The notes under the pieces were generated by a model, which ran no database searches, was not told the origin of the DNA, and saw only the letters and a program-made list of their open reading frames with translations. Made by a program: the position numbers and the translations under genes. Of a stretch of 64,000 bases of DNA, positions 20,139 to 32,800 are shown piece after piece. How positions within the stretch are numbered: the first letter of the stretch is position 1; each line of letters begins with the position of its first letter. Origin of the DNA: Hemerocallis citrina (Eukaryota; Streptophyta; Magnoliopsida; Asparagales; Asphodelaceae); contig CM030362.1 in assembly GCA_017893485.1 (NCBI GenBank), positions 258,945,755 to 259,009,754 of the forward strand. The letters are read 5' to 3'.

Positions 20139-20434
20139 TATGTTTAATGCTAACATTAGTTATGCTGAATTATTAAACTAAGTGACTAATCTCACAGTCC
20201 CACTAATCTCACATTCATACGGAGGGCTTTAAGTATGCCGAATCATGAATATGATTGTCTCGGCATAGAAAACCAAACCTGAATCCTTCGTGCTAATGAG
20301 TAATTATGGAACTTGTAGGTTTTAAAATAATTCAACTTTTAATTTTGGGAGAATTACACTAACCCTGTCAAATTTTCACGTTTTAGGAGGGTGAAATGGT
20401 CACTTTTAAAAGGCAATGAGAGGTACCTGCTGAA
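20139..20434. other. Ancestral flank, nothing recognised
   Basis: AT-rich sequence continuing the locus interrupted by the Tat insertion. No coding, RNA or repeat signal found. Confidence 0.6.
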
Positions 20435-21080
20435 GCATGAAAACTCAGGAAGGTTTTAGTAAATTTCACCATTTTTTTTTTGAATTATTTCGATTTATGC
20501 CACTTTTCAAAATGCTTGCAGAAATAATACAATTGTCAAACTATTTGTAGGCCTGGACAAAAGCTGGACACATCAGCAAGGCTCGCATTACCCAATTGCG
20601 CTCTAGCCTCTTTCAAGCCTGCAGTACGTAAATAGATTATGTCTATTCACACATGCATTTGAAATAGATTTTAGTCTTTAGAGTGACCATAGTGTCTTCA
20701 AAATTTAATTTTTCATGAATATACATAATCTCTATTTTGATTTAGATATATATGTTGCTTAATAATTATGACCAATAAGCATGAAAACTCAGGAAGATTT
20801 TAGTAAAATTCACTCTTTAATTTTAAAATTTTTTTTAAAATTTATTTCACTTTTTCAAAGTACTTGCATAAATTGCACGATTGCCAAACTATTTGTAGGC
20901 AGGACAAAAGTTGGCCACATCAGCAAGGCTCACAGTTCCCAACAGCGCTCTAGCCTCTTTTGAGCCCGCAGTTGGGAAATAGATTATGTCTTTGGAGTGA
21001 CCATGGTGTCTTCAAAATTTAACTTTTCATGAATAGACATAATCTCTGTCTGTTTTGATTTTGATATATGTTGCTTGATA
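20435..21080. repeat. 344-bp tandem duplication
   Basis: GCATGAAAACTCAGGAAG begins at 20435 and again at 20779. Blocks such as CAAACTATTTGTAGGC, CACATCAGCAAGGCTC and GCGCTCTAGCCTCTTT occur in both copies in the same order. Two copies, diverged by small indels; non-coding. Confidence 0.85.
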
Positions 21081-22402
21081 ATTTTTATTAGAATTGTTTT
21101 TTCAGTTTTTATATGATTTTTTCGTCTATTCTTAATTTGTTTGTGTCCGAGTATTTTTCTACTTTTTTATGATAATATGGTCAAGCTTTGAGATTCGGGA
21201 TCGAATGTAAACCTAATAATGTAGGGTTTCAGATCAGAAGAAGGGGGATCGTCAGGTGTGAGATTGGAACAAAAGATTTGGAGGATAAGATCACATTGTT
21301 GGCTTTCAACGTCTTCGCTTTGGAGCATATCAAAGTCTCCGACTTTGGCAATGACTAGTTTCCCCTCTCCCTCTCTTTTGACACGAATTTTGATGAATTT
21401 GGATTCACAATTGTCAATCAATTTTTTTTATAAAAATTTCTGATCAATAGTTTGATTAGTTCTTGAAATTGGGGTGTGTTTATTAGATTTTTTTTTTGTT
21501 TTTGTTTTTGTACATTATAGTTTGATTAGTTCTTCAATTTGGGATATGTTTATTACGTGGCCTATAGTTGCTGTCGACTTCGAGGTCCAATGTGGGTCTC
21601 AACTAATCGTCGGATGTAGATCCGGGTGTTGTGGGGTCTGAGCCAAAGGCAATTGAGTTTCGTTCGACAGAGGATGTGGAGAAGATGGAAAAACAAGAAT
21701 GGCTATAAGGTGATTGATCAATTGCTTACTATTAATGCACACTATTTTTGTAGTTTTATTCTCCTGATTAACTCAAAGTTTTGATTTTAGACTACAAAAG
21801 TAGTTTTTTGTAATTTGGTATGTTACTGCATTAGACAACTAATTTGCTCGAAATTTTTTCACTCTGAATCCATGACATGGTATAAGACTAATGTTCGTCA
21901 CACAATAAAAATTGCAATATTACAAGAAAACACCATAGACTTGCATATTCTATTCCTTTTAGTTTGTTATTTGGTGCTTTGGATAATTTGTCCAAATTGG
22001 GTCTTCATGAATGTATTTGCTATTTTCAAGGCAACAGTTAGAAAATGATATATTAGACAAGTGTGAAGGTAAATAGTTGTATTTTGATTTTTGAATTTAT
22101 GTTCAATTTGATCATTCTTTCTCCTGGGAAAGTGTGAGACTATAAGTACTACTTGAGTCCACCTTTTGCATTGCTTCACAAAGTTTGAGGAATGAAATAT
22201 GATGCTTTTATGCAAACTGACTTGCATATAATAGCTTTTTCTTTTAATAGTTATATGTTTTCATTTGGACTTTTGCATTCTAAAAAATTATTATCCGAAT
22301 TCTCAATTACAAAGAATGACGGATTGTGGAGGATGGTAAAAAGCATGAAAGTTGAATAGTTTGGTCCATTTTATCATTATTATATTTTATTATTTTATTT
22401 CC
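21081..22402. other. AT-rich flank with short gene-like frames
   Basis: A minus-strand frame at 21167-21421 (84 codons, MIDNCESKFIKIRVKREGEG start) and a plus-strand stretch near 21640-21710 (KAIEFRSTEDVEKMEKQEW) look exon-like in composition, but I recognise neither. They may be captured fragments in the Helitron that ends at 23799. No complete gene. Confidence 0.35.
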
Positions 22403-22405
22403 TTA

Positions 22406-22886
22406 GGGGGCGTTTAATACACGAATTGGAAGATTCTCGGGAACGAGATGATTCCCAGGAATGTGATGGTGGCAATGAAGATTCCCTAGAATGTTGTATT
22501 ATCGCTTCCGTATAATACATTGCATTCATGGGAATCAGTTATTATTATTTTTTTTTTATTCTAGTTTTTTGGGTTATGTTATTGTTTATTATGAAAATCT
22601 CATGAGAATCCTAAAATCTCTTGGTTGTACAGAGAAATATTTTTTTATTCTAGTTTTTTGTGTTATTTTATTATTTGTTATGAAAATTCCATGAGAATCC
22701 TCAAATCTCATGGTTTTTTTTTTGGAGGGGGGGGGGGGGGGGGGTGGAAATCCTTCCCAACAACGAATTTTGTTTCCCTTGGAAATCCATCATTTCTTTC
22801 AAAACTATATTTACCGCCTACCAAACAAGGTAATCTAAAAAAAAATATGGTATTATCTTACACATTCCTACGTACCAAACGCCCCC
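22406..22886. mobile_element. Tourist-like (PIF/Harbinger) MITE
   Basis: Terminal inverted repeats GGGGGCGTTTAATAC and GTACCAAACGCCCCC, flanked by the 3-bp duplication TTA (22403-22405 and 22887-22889). It is 481 bp with no ORF. The interior has an imperfect duplication (TTTTTTATTCTAGTTTTTTG at about 22550 and 22640) and a G-run at 22726-22743. TTA target sites and G-rich termini fit the PIF/Harbinger group. Confidence 0.85.
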
Positions 22887-22889
22887 TTA

Positions 22890-23770
22890 GTGTAGAAGGG
22901 AGCATATGAGTGAATATATAAGAAAGCTAAGGACTTACTTCAAATGATTGATGAAAAGAAAAGATGAAAATTTGATGAAGCAAGAGAAGCTTCGGAATAT
23001 GCTGGAATCAGAAAGAAAACAACATGCCGATGGTGGTATCTATTCTACATCTTTTATTTTGTTTGGAAAGTTTTGGTGAATTGTAGTATTATTTGTGTGT
23101 TTTATGGTTTGATCATTATATAGAGGCTCAACTAAAGAGTAATATAGAACAGTTGGAGGCAAATATTGAGGAACTTTCCAGACAGTATGAGTATTTGCAA
23201 GAAAGCTTTAGAATGGAGGAATCTGACAAGATTGTACAAGCGATTTTTGAAAATACATCTTTCTTGGTATCTTGAAATTTAGGGATCTAGGGTTTAAATG
23301 TCTTGGTGTTGTAATTTATTGAAGAGTTATAGATATCGAGAATTTTGGAATTTCCTTTCAATTGAATTGAAAATATAGAATGATGTTGGTTTCAAAATTA
23401 GAATTGGTTAATTTATATATATTTGTCATCTTTTGATATATCTAATTTTCAATTATTGTTTCCTCCATGTATTTCAGATGTTGATTAAATTTGATTTGAG
23501 AGAGAATGCGGTTAAGAAACACGGGTTGATAAGAAGATAGCATAGTACATTAAGGAGTCCAATAAATGCCACGCCCCACTTTGGTAATTATTAACTTTTT
23601 TTCCTTTATTTCAATTGAATAGAAATATAAAATGATGTTGGTTGGTTTGAAAATGTTAATTAGTTAAACTGTAGGTTTGTCATATTTTGATTATATTGTA
23701 ATTGAAATAAGGGGCATCTCTAAATTTTTAAGTTTCATATAATTTTATGAGTCCTTCAAATTTATTTTAG
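22890..23770 (+). other. AT-rich sequence with possible captured exon
   Basis: A plus-strand segment at about 23125-23240 translates to a coiled-coil-like stretch (EAQLKSNIEQLEANIEELSR, then QYEYLQESFRMEE), preceded by an AG acceptor-like site. I do not recognise the parent gene. The rest is AT-rich and carries no signal. Confidence 0.35.
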
Positions 23771-23799
23771 TCTGTGCAATTTGCACAGAATAACACTAG
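23771..23799 (+). mobile_element. Helitron 3' terminus
   Basis: A 9-bp hairpin (TCTGTGCAA, one-base loop, TTGCACAGA at 23771-23789) followed seven bases later by CTAG at 23796-23799, with a host T at 23800. This is the classic Helitron 3' end. I cannot place its 5' TC end; it may lie upstream of the gene-like scraps. Confidence 0.7.
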
Positions 23800-25043
23800 T
23801 AAAAGATATGCTATTTTGCAACAGTAACTGTAAGATAACGATACTCGAATGCTCTCTCTATATATTTCTTTTAAGCAAATCTGTTTGGCACAGAGACCTT
23901 AGTAGTGTCCATGTGAACTTTCCAAAAGGTTCACAAGGCCACGTGAGCTTCATATCATGAATTCAATTAGGCAAAGGTTTGATGGAATAATCTTATTCAA
24001 GGTGTAATAGCCGTATGGTCATAGCCATGGACTCAAATGATTAATACTATTTGTATTATTTTAATGAGGGAGTTGAGATTTATAACTAAATAAATTGTAC
24101 AATACATGTTCAAACTAAATTTAATAAATATATACGTGCATCATACATGCAACCTAAATCAAAATATTCAAATACCCCTACGTCTATTTCTCTCCCTCAT
24201 GCCTCCGCATCTATTCATCTTCATCATTGTTTTTCACCTCCTCTTTTGCACTGCTGGTCCTCTCTCTCTCCCCGCCGCTCTGTCGCCCCAATCATATAGC
24301 CGCCCCGTCACCCCGTAGCCTCTGACGCGCCCTATAGCCCCAGTCGTACCCTGTAGCCCTTTGAAATCCGTGTCGGGGCTTTGAGATCCGCGCACCATGA
24401 ACTGGATCGCGATCGAGCCCATCATCGGCGGCCGCCCTGCCTCCGTTGAATCTCACCCCCACCAGTTTTGAACCTCTGGTGGTGGCGGCGGAGACGAGGA
24501 CAGATTGGATCTATTTGCTTTCGCTCGGAGATCCGATGGCAGCATGCCGATCTCGAACATATCCGATGGTGGTAAGCTCACTGTAGCCATTCTTGGTTTA
24601 GTAGTTGCAATATCGGGGTTTGGTTTTTGAATTTTTGTAAAAGAAAAAATTAATTTTTGATTATTTAAGAATTGCGTATGATGAATTAATATTCTGAAGT
24701 TTAGGGGTTTTGGGGGGAAATTTATGAAAAAGATTAAATTTTTGAATAAATTGAAATGATTTTTGAGAGATTTTTATGTTGCAGAGTCGATTAGACTAAA
24801 GAGGAAATAACTTGGAACGACGAGAACTGGAAGGGGAACGGAGGGTCTATTTGATGCTGAGACTAGAAAACATGATTATGATTGTTAATATCTTTATAAG
24901 GTTAAAAGTTTAGACATTTTTTGATACTTTGCTGCTCTTTATTTGTTTAAGGTATTTTGGGCTAATTCCAATTAGAGGAAGTTTTACTGTTTCAGAGTTT
25001 CCAAGATGAGTAAACATGCATGTGAAAGTATTCAATCCTACCA
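23800..25043 (+). other. Leader-like C-rich block and AT-rich flank
   Basis: 24180-24560 is rich in C and CT, like a plant 5' UTR. It ends in a short ATG frame (ATGGCAGCATGCCGATC at 24536) with a GT donor at about 24571 and an AG acceptor at about 24786, after which the frame closes at once. It may be the promoter/first-exon fragment of a captured or dead gene. The flanks show nothing else. Confidence 0.35.
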
Positions 25044-25430
25044 TCTATATAATAAAATACAAAAAAAGCTATCAAGTGGCTCTCCTTCAATAGGCTTGAA
25101 ATCAATGGTCTAGATATAACATCACAAAACATATTTTTCCGCCCAAAAGTCCCCCCCCCCTCCCAAAACTCAAATTCAAATCCCCCAAAACTCAAATTCA
25201 AATCCCCCAAAACAACTCCTTTATTTATTTACTAGATTTGCCCATGGTCACGTGCCTATGGCACGTCTTCAGAACGATACAGTATATGAAAAGTCTTGTA
25301 AACAGTAAATCAACAATTATGCAGCTAAAGTTTGAATAGTATGACAATAATTAGTTGTAAATAAAAGTCCATGTTTTCATTAGTATATGGTGAAAAATAA
25401 TTATAGACTGGGGTATAAAAGTCCATGTTT

Positions 25431-25520
<90 letters not shown>

Positions 25521-25521
<1 letters not shown>

Positions 25522-25900
25522 TGCTATTATGAGATGGTGAGATGGAGTGTTTTTTTGTGAGATGGGCGATTTGAATCATCCAAATCTCGATCACACCGTT
25601 CACATCATTCTATATGTCATCTAGATGGTGTGTACAAAATTTTAAACGATTTGGAGACCTCTAGCCTTTGCATCAAAGCGTTCAACACATCACGAAGATG
25701 ATGCAAAATACATATATATGCATTTACTTGAACGCTTTGATGCATAGGCTAGAGGTCTCCAAATCGCTTGAAATTTTGTACAAACCATCTAGATGATATG
25801 TAGAATGATGTGAACGGTGTGATCGAGATTTCGATGATTCAAATCGCTCATCTCACAAAATACATTTTCATCTCACCCATCTCACCATCTCATATTAGCA
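25521..25900. mobile_element. Hairpin MITE in the Helitron (TA)n/(GA)n tract
   Basis: 380-bp near-palindrome: ATGAGATGGTGAGATGG at the left is mirrored near 25890, and blocks such as GGTCTCCAAATCG and ACGGTGTGATCGAG are mirrored about a centre near 25712. Non-coding; no relation to the hairpin at 75-246. Confidence 0.8.
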
Positions 25901-25901
25901 T

Positions 25902-25991
<90 letters not shown>

Positions 25992-26082
25992 TTAAATAAA
26001 TAAATGAGTTGTTTGGGGGGGGGGGGGGATTTTGAATTTTGGAGAGAGAGAGAGAGATAATTATTAAATAAATGAGTGTTTT

Positions 26083-26181
26083 GGGGGGGTGGGGGGGGGG
26101 GGGGGGGGGGGGTTGAATTTTGGGGGGGAACTTTTGGGAGAAAATGTATTTTGTGAGGTTAGATCTGGCCTTTGATTTTGT

Positions 26182-26237
<56 letters not shown>
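26083..26237. repeat. Very long G homopolymers
   Basis: Runs of 22 G (26091-26112, with 7 more at 26083-26089) and about 42 G (26196-26237), preceded by (TG)n at 26180-26196. Other family copies have only 5-13 bases here, so the expansions are copy-specific. Length in the assembly is uncertain. The frames through them are artefacts. Confidence 0.85.
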
Positions 26238-26239
<2 letters not shown>

Positions 26240-26655
26240 GAAGGAGACCCACCTGATAGCTTTCTTTGTATTTTATTATATAGATTTATTTATTTCTCTC
26301 TCTCTCTCTCTCTATACTCAGAAATTTATATTTTCAGATTTCAGGTTTGTAAATTTTCAGATTTTTTATGCATTTTTTTTATTGCTCATGTTATATTGAA
26401 AATAGCAAATATCTCATCAACATTTAAATTTCATCATTTTCTACACTCAAAGTTCTAAGAAGTTGGATTTTACACCCCCATTTATAACTATTTTTCAACA
26501 TATACTAATGGAAACATTGATTTTTATTTACAACTAATTATTGGTTTACTATTCAAACTTGAGCTACATAATTGTTGTTTTACTGTTTACAAGACTTTCA
26601 TATGTTGTATCGTTCCGAAGACGTGCTGTAGGTATGTGCTCACGGGAAAATCTAG

Positions 26656-27091
26656 TATATATACAAAGTTCATGCACCAAATTAGGGTTATTTTTCAAAG
26701 GTGTTAATTGACCCATATATGTACCTACTCCACCCTATACACTAATCAATATATTCTTTAGATATTTGACAAAAAGTTGGAACTTTTTTTTCCCTTCTTT
26801 TTTCTTCCTGAATGAATACTAATAGTATGGATAAATAATACCTCCGTTGTAGTATAGATTCATGCATAACAACCTATACTAATTGCAAGTTCCATGTTAA
26901 ATTTCCTTTCTTCAACATGATTTAAGAATATGTATTAATTTCATTTCTTTATATGATTTAATTGTATGTTCATTACTATTGTATTTAGGTTTAAATTTAG
27001 AAGTTTTTGTTACATAAGTAGTATTATTACTTTTAGGGGAGAATGAACCCCATACATTTGTGTTAGACTATTAACTATCATGGTTGGTTAC
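26656..27091. other. AT-rich flank, nothing recognised
   Basis: It holds only the GTTAC target copy (27087-27091) of the next solo LTR. No coding or repeat structure seen. Confidence 0.6.
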
Positions 27092-27693
27092 TGTTGCTGC
27101 TAATTTCGGTGTGGGAGCAAACATATGATATGTAGATTCTTCTTGAAACAATAAAAGCAAACATGCTGACTTTTTGCCGGTGTTAACCGCTTCTTGATGC
27201 CACTGCTGACCTGCAAAAAGTTCGAAACACCGGGATTGTTCCCGGTGACGAACCCTCCAATGCTTAGGTTAGTAATTAAGAAGATTACGAAAGAGCTTTT
27301 GTGGAGAAATTACTGATTACCTTTTTTATGGTGTGGGTAGAGAGGTATTTATAGTCGCCTTTGGAAACAGTTTCGAGATAATCATTTATCTCTACTTCCA
27401 GGTGTTTTTTGGATAAGATGTAGAGTTTTAAATTCCTTCATGATAAGAGATTTGGTTTAAACCATCTCTTAGAGATAATTTAAATAACACTTTAAATGTT
27501 CTGGTTTGTTCATAATGGGCTGCCACCCTGACCCAGTATGACTGACCCGTTTTTCGATTATCGGGCTTTGGAGAAGACCCAGTTCCCAATTTCGGACATG
27601 TTTGTAGTGGAAATTACTGTTTTCCCCTTGAGAGTTCTGAGATTCATGCCCGATTTGAACGGTCATGATTTAGTTCTATTTTTAGCCATATCA
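27092..27693 (-). mobile_element. Solo LTR related to the Tat LTR
   Basis: 602 bp from TGTTGCTGC to GCCATATCA, flanked by GTTAC (27087-27091 and 27694-27698). It shares with the Tat LTRs the blocks CTGCAAAAAG-TC-GAACACCGG, CCCGGTG-C-GACCCTCC, TGATTACC and GGTATTTATAG in the same order, plus the same CATATCA end. No internal region or second LTR, so LTR-LTR recombination is the simple explanation. Confidence 0.85.
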
Positions 27694-27698
27694 GTTAC

Positions 27699-27939
27699 CA
27701 ATTGACAAAGGCCTGAATATATGTTGTGGATAAATCTTATCATTCTTCGACAATAAGCTTCATATGAAGGCTTCGCTACAAAATTTTAAGCGGTGAATGA
27801 TTGTTACTATTAGATGGTTTGAGTAAACCATGGTATATGTCAATGATTATTTATTTACTTTGAAGTTTCTTATGTTAATAGAAAGGAACTATCGTCGAGA
27901 GGCTTATAGAGGAAGAAAAATAAAGGACTATATAATGAG
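27699..27939. other. Short flank between solo LTR and copia array
   Basis: No feature found. The GATTG target copy of the copia array is at 27940-27944. Confidence 0.6.
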
Positions 27940-27944
27940 GATTG

Positions 27945-28380
27945 TGTAAATCACCCAGGGGGTGGGGGGTGTATATGGTGATTGTGCGGAATTAAAAAAA
28001 CTAAAATTAAGTTGCAAAGTAAATGAGAAGAGATAGAAAAAGCAAACACAGCAAGCACAAGTGACGCAGCGATATAATATGGTTCGACCCCAAATCTATG
28101 TCCACACCACCTACTTGTACCAATTCTCCGTCACAAGCGTTCTACTATACTCAAACCCTTGTACAGTGATTCTCGGATTCAGGCCAAAAGACCTATTACA
28201 CCTACAGGACTTCTAAGATAAGTCCCTTCAATCTCACCAAAGTGGAAGAAAAGAAAAACTCATGATCTTTAATTATCCTAACTAAAGAAAACAAATAAGT
28301 ATTACACACTCGGATTGATTGTTGAATTGATTAGTTCAGAAGGTTTTTCTCAGAGTAATATGTGAAGAATATACAGTAGG
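27945..28380 (-). repeat. Copia LTR a, U3 part deleted
   Basis: It matches LTRs b and c from TGTAAATCACC to GAATATACAGTAGGTTC, then switches to gag sequence. The junction shares GTTC, suggesting a deletion through microhomology. Confidence 0.85.
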
Positions 28381-28810
28381 TTCTCTCCTGGCAGCATACG
28401 AAAAATATCAAACTTATAAAAACATAATTTACTTTAGCTTTTACCTCAGAAGCGGTTCCCTCATGTCGTTTGAACATGTTGTTCCAAATCTCGTATGCTG
28501 TCTTGTAATTTCGCCTGCATCACATTAATTCTTCATTGTTCAATCCTGCATAAAGAGCTACCATAGCTTTGGAGTTTGCTGTTTTTAGTGCTAGCTCCGC
28601 TTTTGAGAAAACATTCTTTCCATCGCTGACCGAAATATCTGTTTTGTTTATACACACATTCCATACTTCTTCTCCAAGCATTTGCAAGAAATGAGACATA
28701 CGAACTTTCCAAACATCATAGCATTTTCCATCAAAATATGGTGAGCGTGTTAGACTTGTCCCATTGGAGATGAATGGCTCCGACGAGTACAAGTTTTCGG
28801 GAGGGATTTC
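28381..28810 (-). pseudogene. Copia gag fragment of the left unit
   Basis: It encodes SSEPFISNGTSLTRSPYFDG and the gag region up to TASEVKAK, matching 47780-48232. The normal ATG is ATA here (about 28815), a stop follows NNEEL, and it fuses to LTR a at 28380. 28811-28871 is leader and PBS. Confidence 0.85.
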
Positions 28811-28871
28811 GGCTATTGGACCTTTTTCTTAAGCTTTTAAGCTCTTAGTAAGCACCTCGCTCTGATACCAC

Positions 28872-29070
28872 TGTAAATCACCCGGGGGGGGGGGGAATAG
28901 GGTGATTGTGTGGAATTAAAAAAATTAAAATTAAGTTGCAAAGTAAATGTGAAGAGATAGAAAAAGCAAACACAGCAAGCAAAAGTGACGCAGCGATATA
29001 ACGTGGTTCGACCCTCAGGTCTACGTCCACACCACCTATTTGTAGCAATTCTCTGCCAAAAGTGTTCCAC
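28872..29070 (-). repeat. Copia LTR b, left piece
   Basis: First 199 bp of LTR b. It is split after TCCAC by the Tekay derivative and resumes at 42097. LTRs a and c are uninterrupted here and serve as empty sites. Confidence 0.9.
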
Positions 29071-29832
29071 TGTAACCCCTGTTTTCGCAAAGACGTATTT
29101 TCTATGTATTTTCAGATTTTTGATTTTTTGTAGATTATTTTTTTTCCGCTCTTAAACTCTTTAGTTAAAAATTTGTTTTTGGATCTTCTATTAAAATCTA
29201 TTTTCGATCAATAATTTTATTTGTAACTATTTCCTATGATTTTTATACAAATCTTATTATTGTTATTATTACTTTGATTTCTATTATTGTTATTATTATT
29301 ACTATCATTATTTTTATCAGTATTATTTTAGTCAGTGTTATTATTTGCATTATTATTTTATTTTTATTTTTTTTATTATCATACTCTAATTTATCTAATA
29401 TTGTTATATTTTTTTATTGGATTTTATAAACCCTATTTTCCCTATTGGATATTTCCTTAAACCCTATACCCTATATAAAACCCATTAAAATTTTCCCTAT
29501 CAGCCTACCCATTAAGCCTCTACCCAAACCCATTAATTATTTTACCCAGACCCGTTAATACCCTGTTTTTGAAACTACCCAACCCTATACCCATTGCACT
29601 CACCCCATTACACTCGTTTACCCTATATATATCCCCATCTCTGTTCATCCTTATACCTCTTCATTTCAACCTTAGCGCCGCTCATTGAACCCATGCACCC
29701 CTTTGTCATCCTCAACCCCGTCTCCCGCTTTCTCCGACCTATCCCCCGATGCTCCTCCACCTCCCTACTCCCGCTCGCCTCCTCAATCTCCCGTCCTCCT
29801 CTAACCCATCCTGCATCTCTCCGGCGTCCTGT

Positions 29833-32800
29833 TGTAGAGCCCTTGGATCCCCATTGCCGGACATCCGTGACACTCATCAGAATCTTTGCCTTCAAATGCA
29901 TCTCAACAAAGTAATAACACAGAAATTTTTTTAAAAAAAACTCTTTATTGTCATTGAGTCATTACATCGTTAGTTACAACCGATATCTTGTTCTTGGACA
30001 ATGAGTACAAATTATATCCACTCATTACAACTTATTACAAATATTTACAGACTCCACTTGTAAAGCTATCAGCTGCCTCTCGGAATGGTAATCGACTGAT
30101 TACTGCCGAACTTCGCTGAGTGGCCCATCGGCTCCCCCGAGACTTGCTCCTTGGTTTGAGGCTTCTGCTGCGTGACTCTGATATTTCTGCACCTATTTGA
30201 AAGGTAGGAGTCGGTACCTAAAAGGTGGGGAACGTCAGTACTTCGACTGACGCAAAGTTGATAATAACAACGATCCTCTAAACTACAATCACAACCATAA
30301 TTTTATGCAAAAGAAAAGTGATGTGCCAAGCAAGGGTTTAATGGATTCGGGTTCTAGTATAGTGGTTTGCCATGACCTTATGGCTAGATGCAGCAAATCA
30401 CATGCCTGACTCTAATGCAAGCAAGACTTTGGAAACGAATGTATCCCATACTACATACGCCCCCAAATCTAGCCGTCTTTCTCCACAGTTTAGGGATTCA
30501 AACCTTCGCCATACACTCTACTCTTGTACTCAACCTGTTCCCAATAGATTGTCCGTGCCCAGGGAGGTTGCAGTTGGTCGGTCTAGTTCCGCCACTACAA
30601 TGCCTAAGTGATGGTCGTGTTTGCCACTCAGTACTCGCGTACGGACCTCTTCAGATGTCGCGTTGAATTCGGTCGCAAGACCGTGTAATTCGTATGTCTA
30701 CCCCTAACCCGAGCAATGGACTGATGTGTTCACCCCTAATCCGGGCAATGAACTGATGTATGTATGTTCACCCCTAACCTGGGCAATGAACTTGATATAT
30801 AAAAACCCACGTGGGAATGTGATGGCCTCGAGGGTCAAATCCCCCTATCCTCCCGTTCCTTACTCCGGCAAACTTTGGGAATCAACAGATCGAGATACGA
30901 GCAGAGGACTCAATCATGAGTGCCAAAAACGTATTCGTACGATAGGAAGGTATAACACCGACTATGGTCTGCTAGTACTAATGCAATTACCAAACCCCTA
31001 ATGCATCACTCTAATCCCCGCCTCACTCTAATCACTTTGGGTAAAAGATAAGATTGCTTCCAAAAACTTGCCTATCGATCTCTGGCCCTGGCGTTACCAG
31101 TTTGGTTCGCTACTTCCCTGGGCTTGGAATTGTCCAGCGCCATGGCCTACATTCACCCTTAATCCGAGCAATGAATGTATGTGTTCACCCCTAACCCGGG
31201 CAATGAACTTAAATTGAAGGCACGGCTCGAATGTCCTACGCTTCGGTGAAAGTTCACAACTTAGGGTCGACAGATGCAGGGTATCACCTTACCCTAGTGA
31301 CTAAATCGAGTCACACACCTACTATGGGAGTCAACAAAATCAGCAACAGATACCAAACGTCCCCAGACAAGAGTTATTAACTCTAATAGTACACAGGAGA
31401 AAAGTCCTCATAATATCTAGTCAACACCCAAGACTAAGCAACCTACGGAGTTTCTGCCCGAAACTTAAAAAGGTCATAACTCCCTCAATACAACTCTGAT
31501 TAGGGTGTACAAGCCCAATCCGGAAAGGTAAGAACCTAGGTTACAACTTTCTATTTGATCATAACTTCAAATTCCATCATTTAAGTCCTCAAAATGGCCT
31601 CTCAAGCCTCAACTTGTGTATTTCCTGTACACGGGCTGCACCTTACCGGTAGCATAAGACACTGCTCACTCATCAGAATGCTACAAACTCAAGTTCTATG
31701 GAAAGGTGTGGATGTCCTCTACAATCCTCTAGTTGGTCACAAGTCCAAAATATGCCAATAGATCTCCCTAAAACACAGATTACTCTCAAGTGTACCAAGT
31801 TACAAACTAAGATTTTCTCAACCAGAGCACTCAGCTCAAATCCTGCTCTCAGTCCAGTATTGCAAAAATCATAATAAATCAACCACTTACTAGAATCACA
31901 TCAAATAGGTCTTGTTAGAAAGTTCTTGATGTCTACTACAATCCTCTAAGGAAACACTTCTTCAAAATTTGCTCTTAAGGAGCCTCAATTGTGTCATCTC
32001 TACAGGGTGTCAAATCTGACTGAATCCAGCACAATTCGTGCTATAAAATCCATCATAAATCCTATGCTCATCCAATAGTCACAAAATTTACAGTAAAGAA
32101 ACTAGACTTCATAAATAACAACATGCAAAAGGTTTCATGTCCAAAATTCAATTCTACACTGAGTTCTTCATGTTTCAATTAAGTACAAAAATCATCATGT
32201 TCTTCAGTTACAGCTCTAGGTACTGTCGATAGATTAATTTTTAACATGCCTGTAACTTCATCCAATTATTTTCTTGGTTTTTTTGAAGAGTCTAGATACA
32301 ATTGGGAAAATAAGGTAAAAATTTCAGATTAATATATTACTCCAATTAATTATGAAAAATCCAAAAATCGCAGGCATCATAGTAACCGATTTCTGCTACT
32401 GCCTTACGGCACTGTTCCACAAATAGATTTTATTAAAATAACAAAAAATCTCAGAAAAATCCGAAATAATTCATGAATCATATAGACATATAAAGAAACA
32501 ATATGTAAAACTTTCATGATCAGATTCCTTGTGGTTTGCTCTTGGGAAAATCTAAAAAATAGCATACAGATCAAGATTCCAGTTCTAATTTCTGATTTCA
32601 ACTTCCAATCTTCTTAAACATTCATTCTAACTCTTACTACTACACATGCATGTAAGAAATCAATCAAGAAACAAAAAAAAAGTTTTAGAGAAACTCCCCA
32701 CCCTGAGTTGATTGTGGAGTAGATGGTAGCTTTGAGCGTCACTTCCTCAAGAATCACTCCAAGAGCTCCTTCTTCAATCTTTCTTCCTTTCTTTCCTTCT

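Larger units (their letters stand above)
25232..26284 (-). mobile_element. Inner Helitron, same family, opposite strand
   Basis: On the minus strand it starts TCTATATAATAAAATAC at 26284 and ends with hairpin GTGCCATAGGCAC and CTAG at 25235-25232. The host bases are A (25231) and T (26285), the A^T target typical of Helitrons. It includes (TA)n/(GA)n tracts, a hairpin MITE and long G runs. Non-autonomous. Confidence 0.85.
25044..26655 (+). mobile_element. Outer Helitron of a nested pair
   Basis: The 5' end TCTATATAATAAAATAC at 25044 follows a host A. The 3' end has a degraded hairpin (ACGTGCTGTAGGTATGTGC) and CTAG at 26652-26655 followed by T. It is interrupted at 25231/26285 by the inner Helitron. 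Joining across that point restores the TTTATTTATTTAT tract seen in other copies. It is about 560 bp without the insert and has no Rep/helicase coding. Confidence 0.8.
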
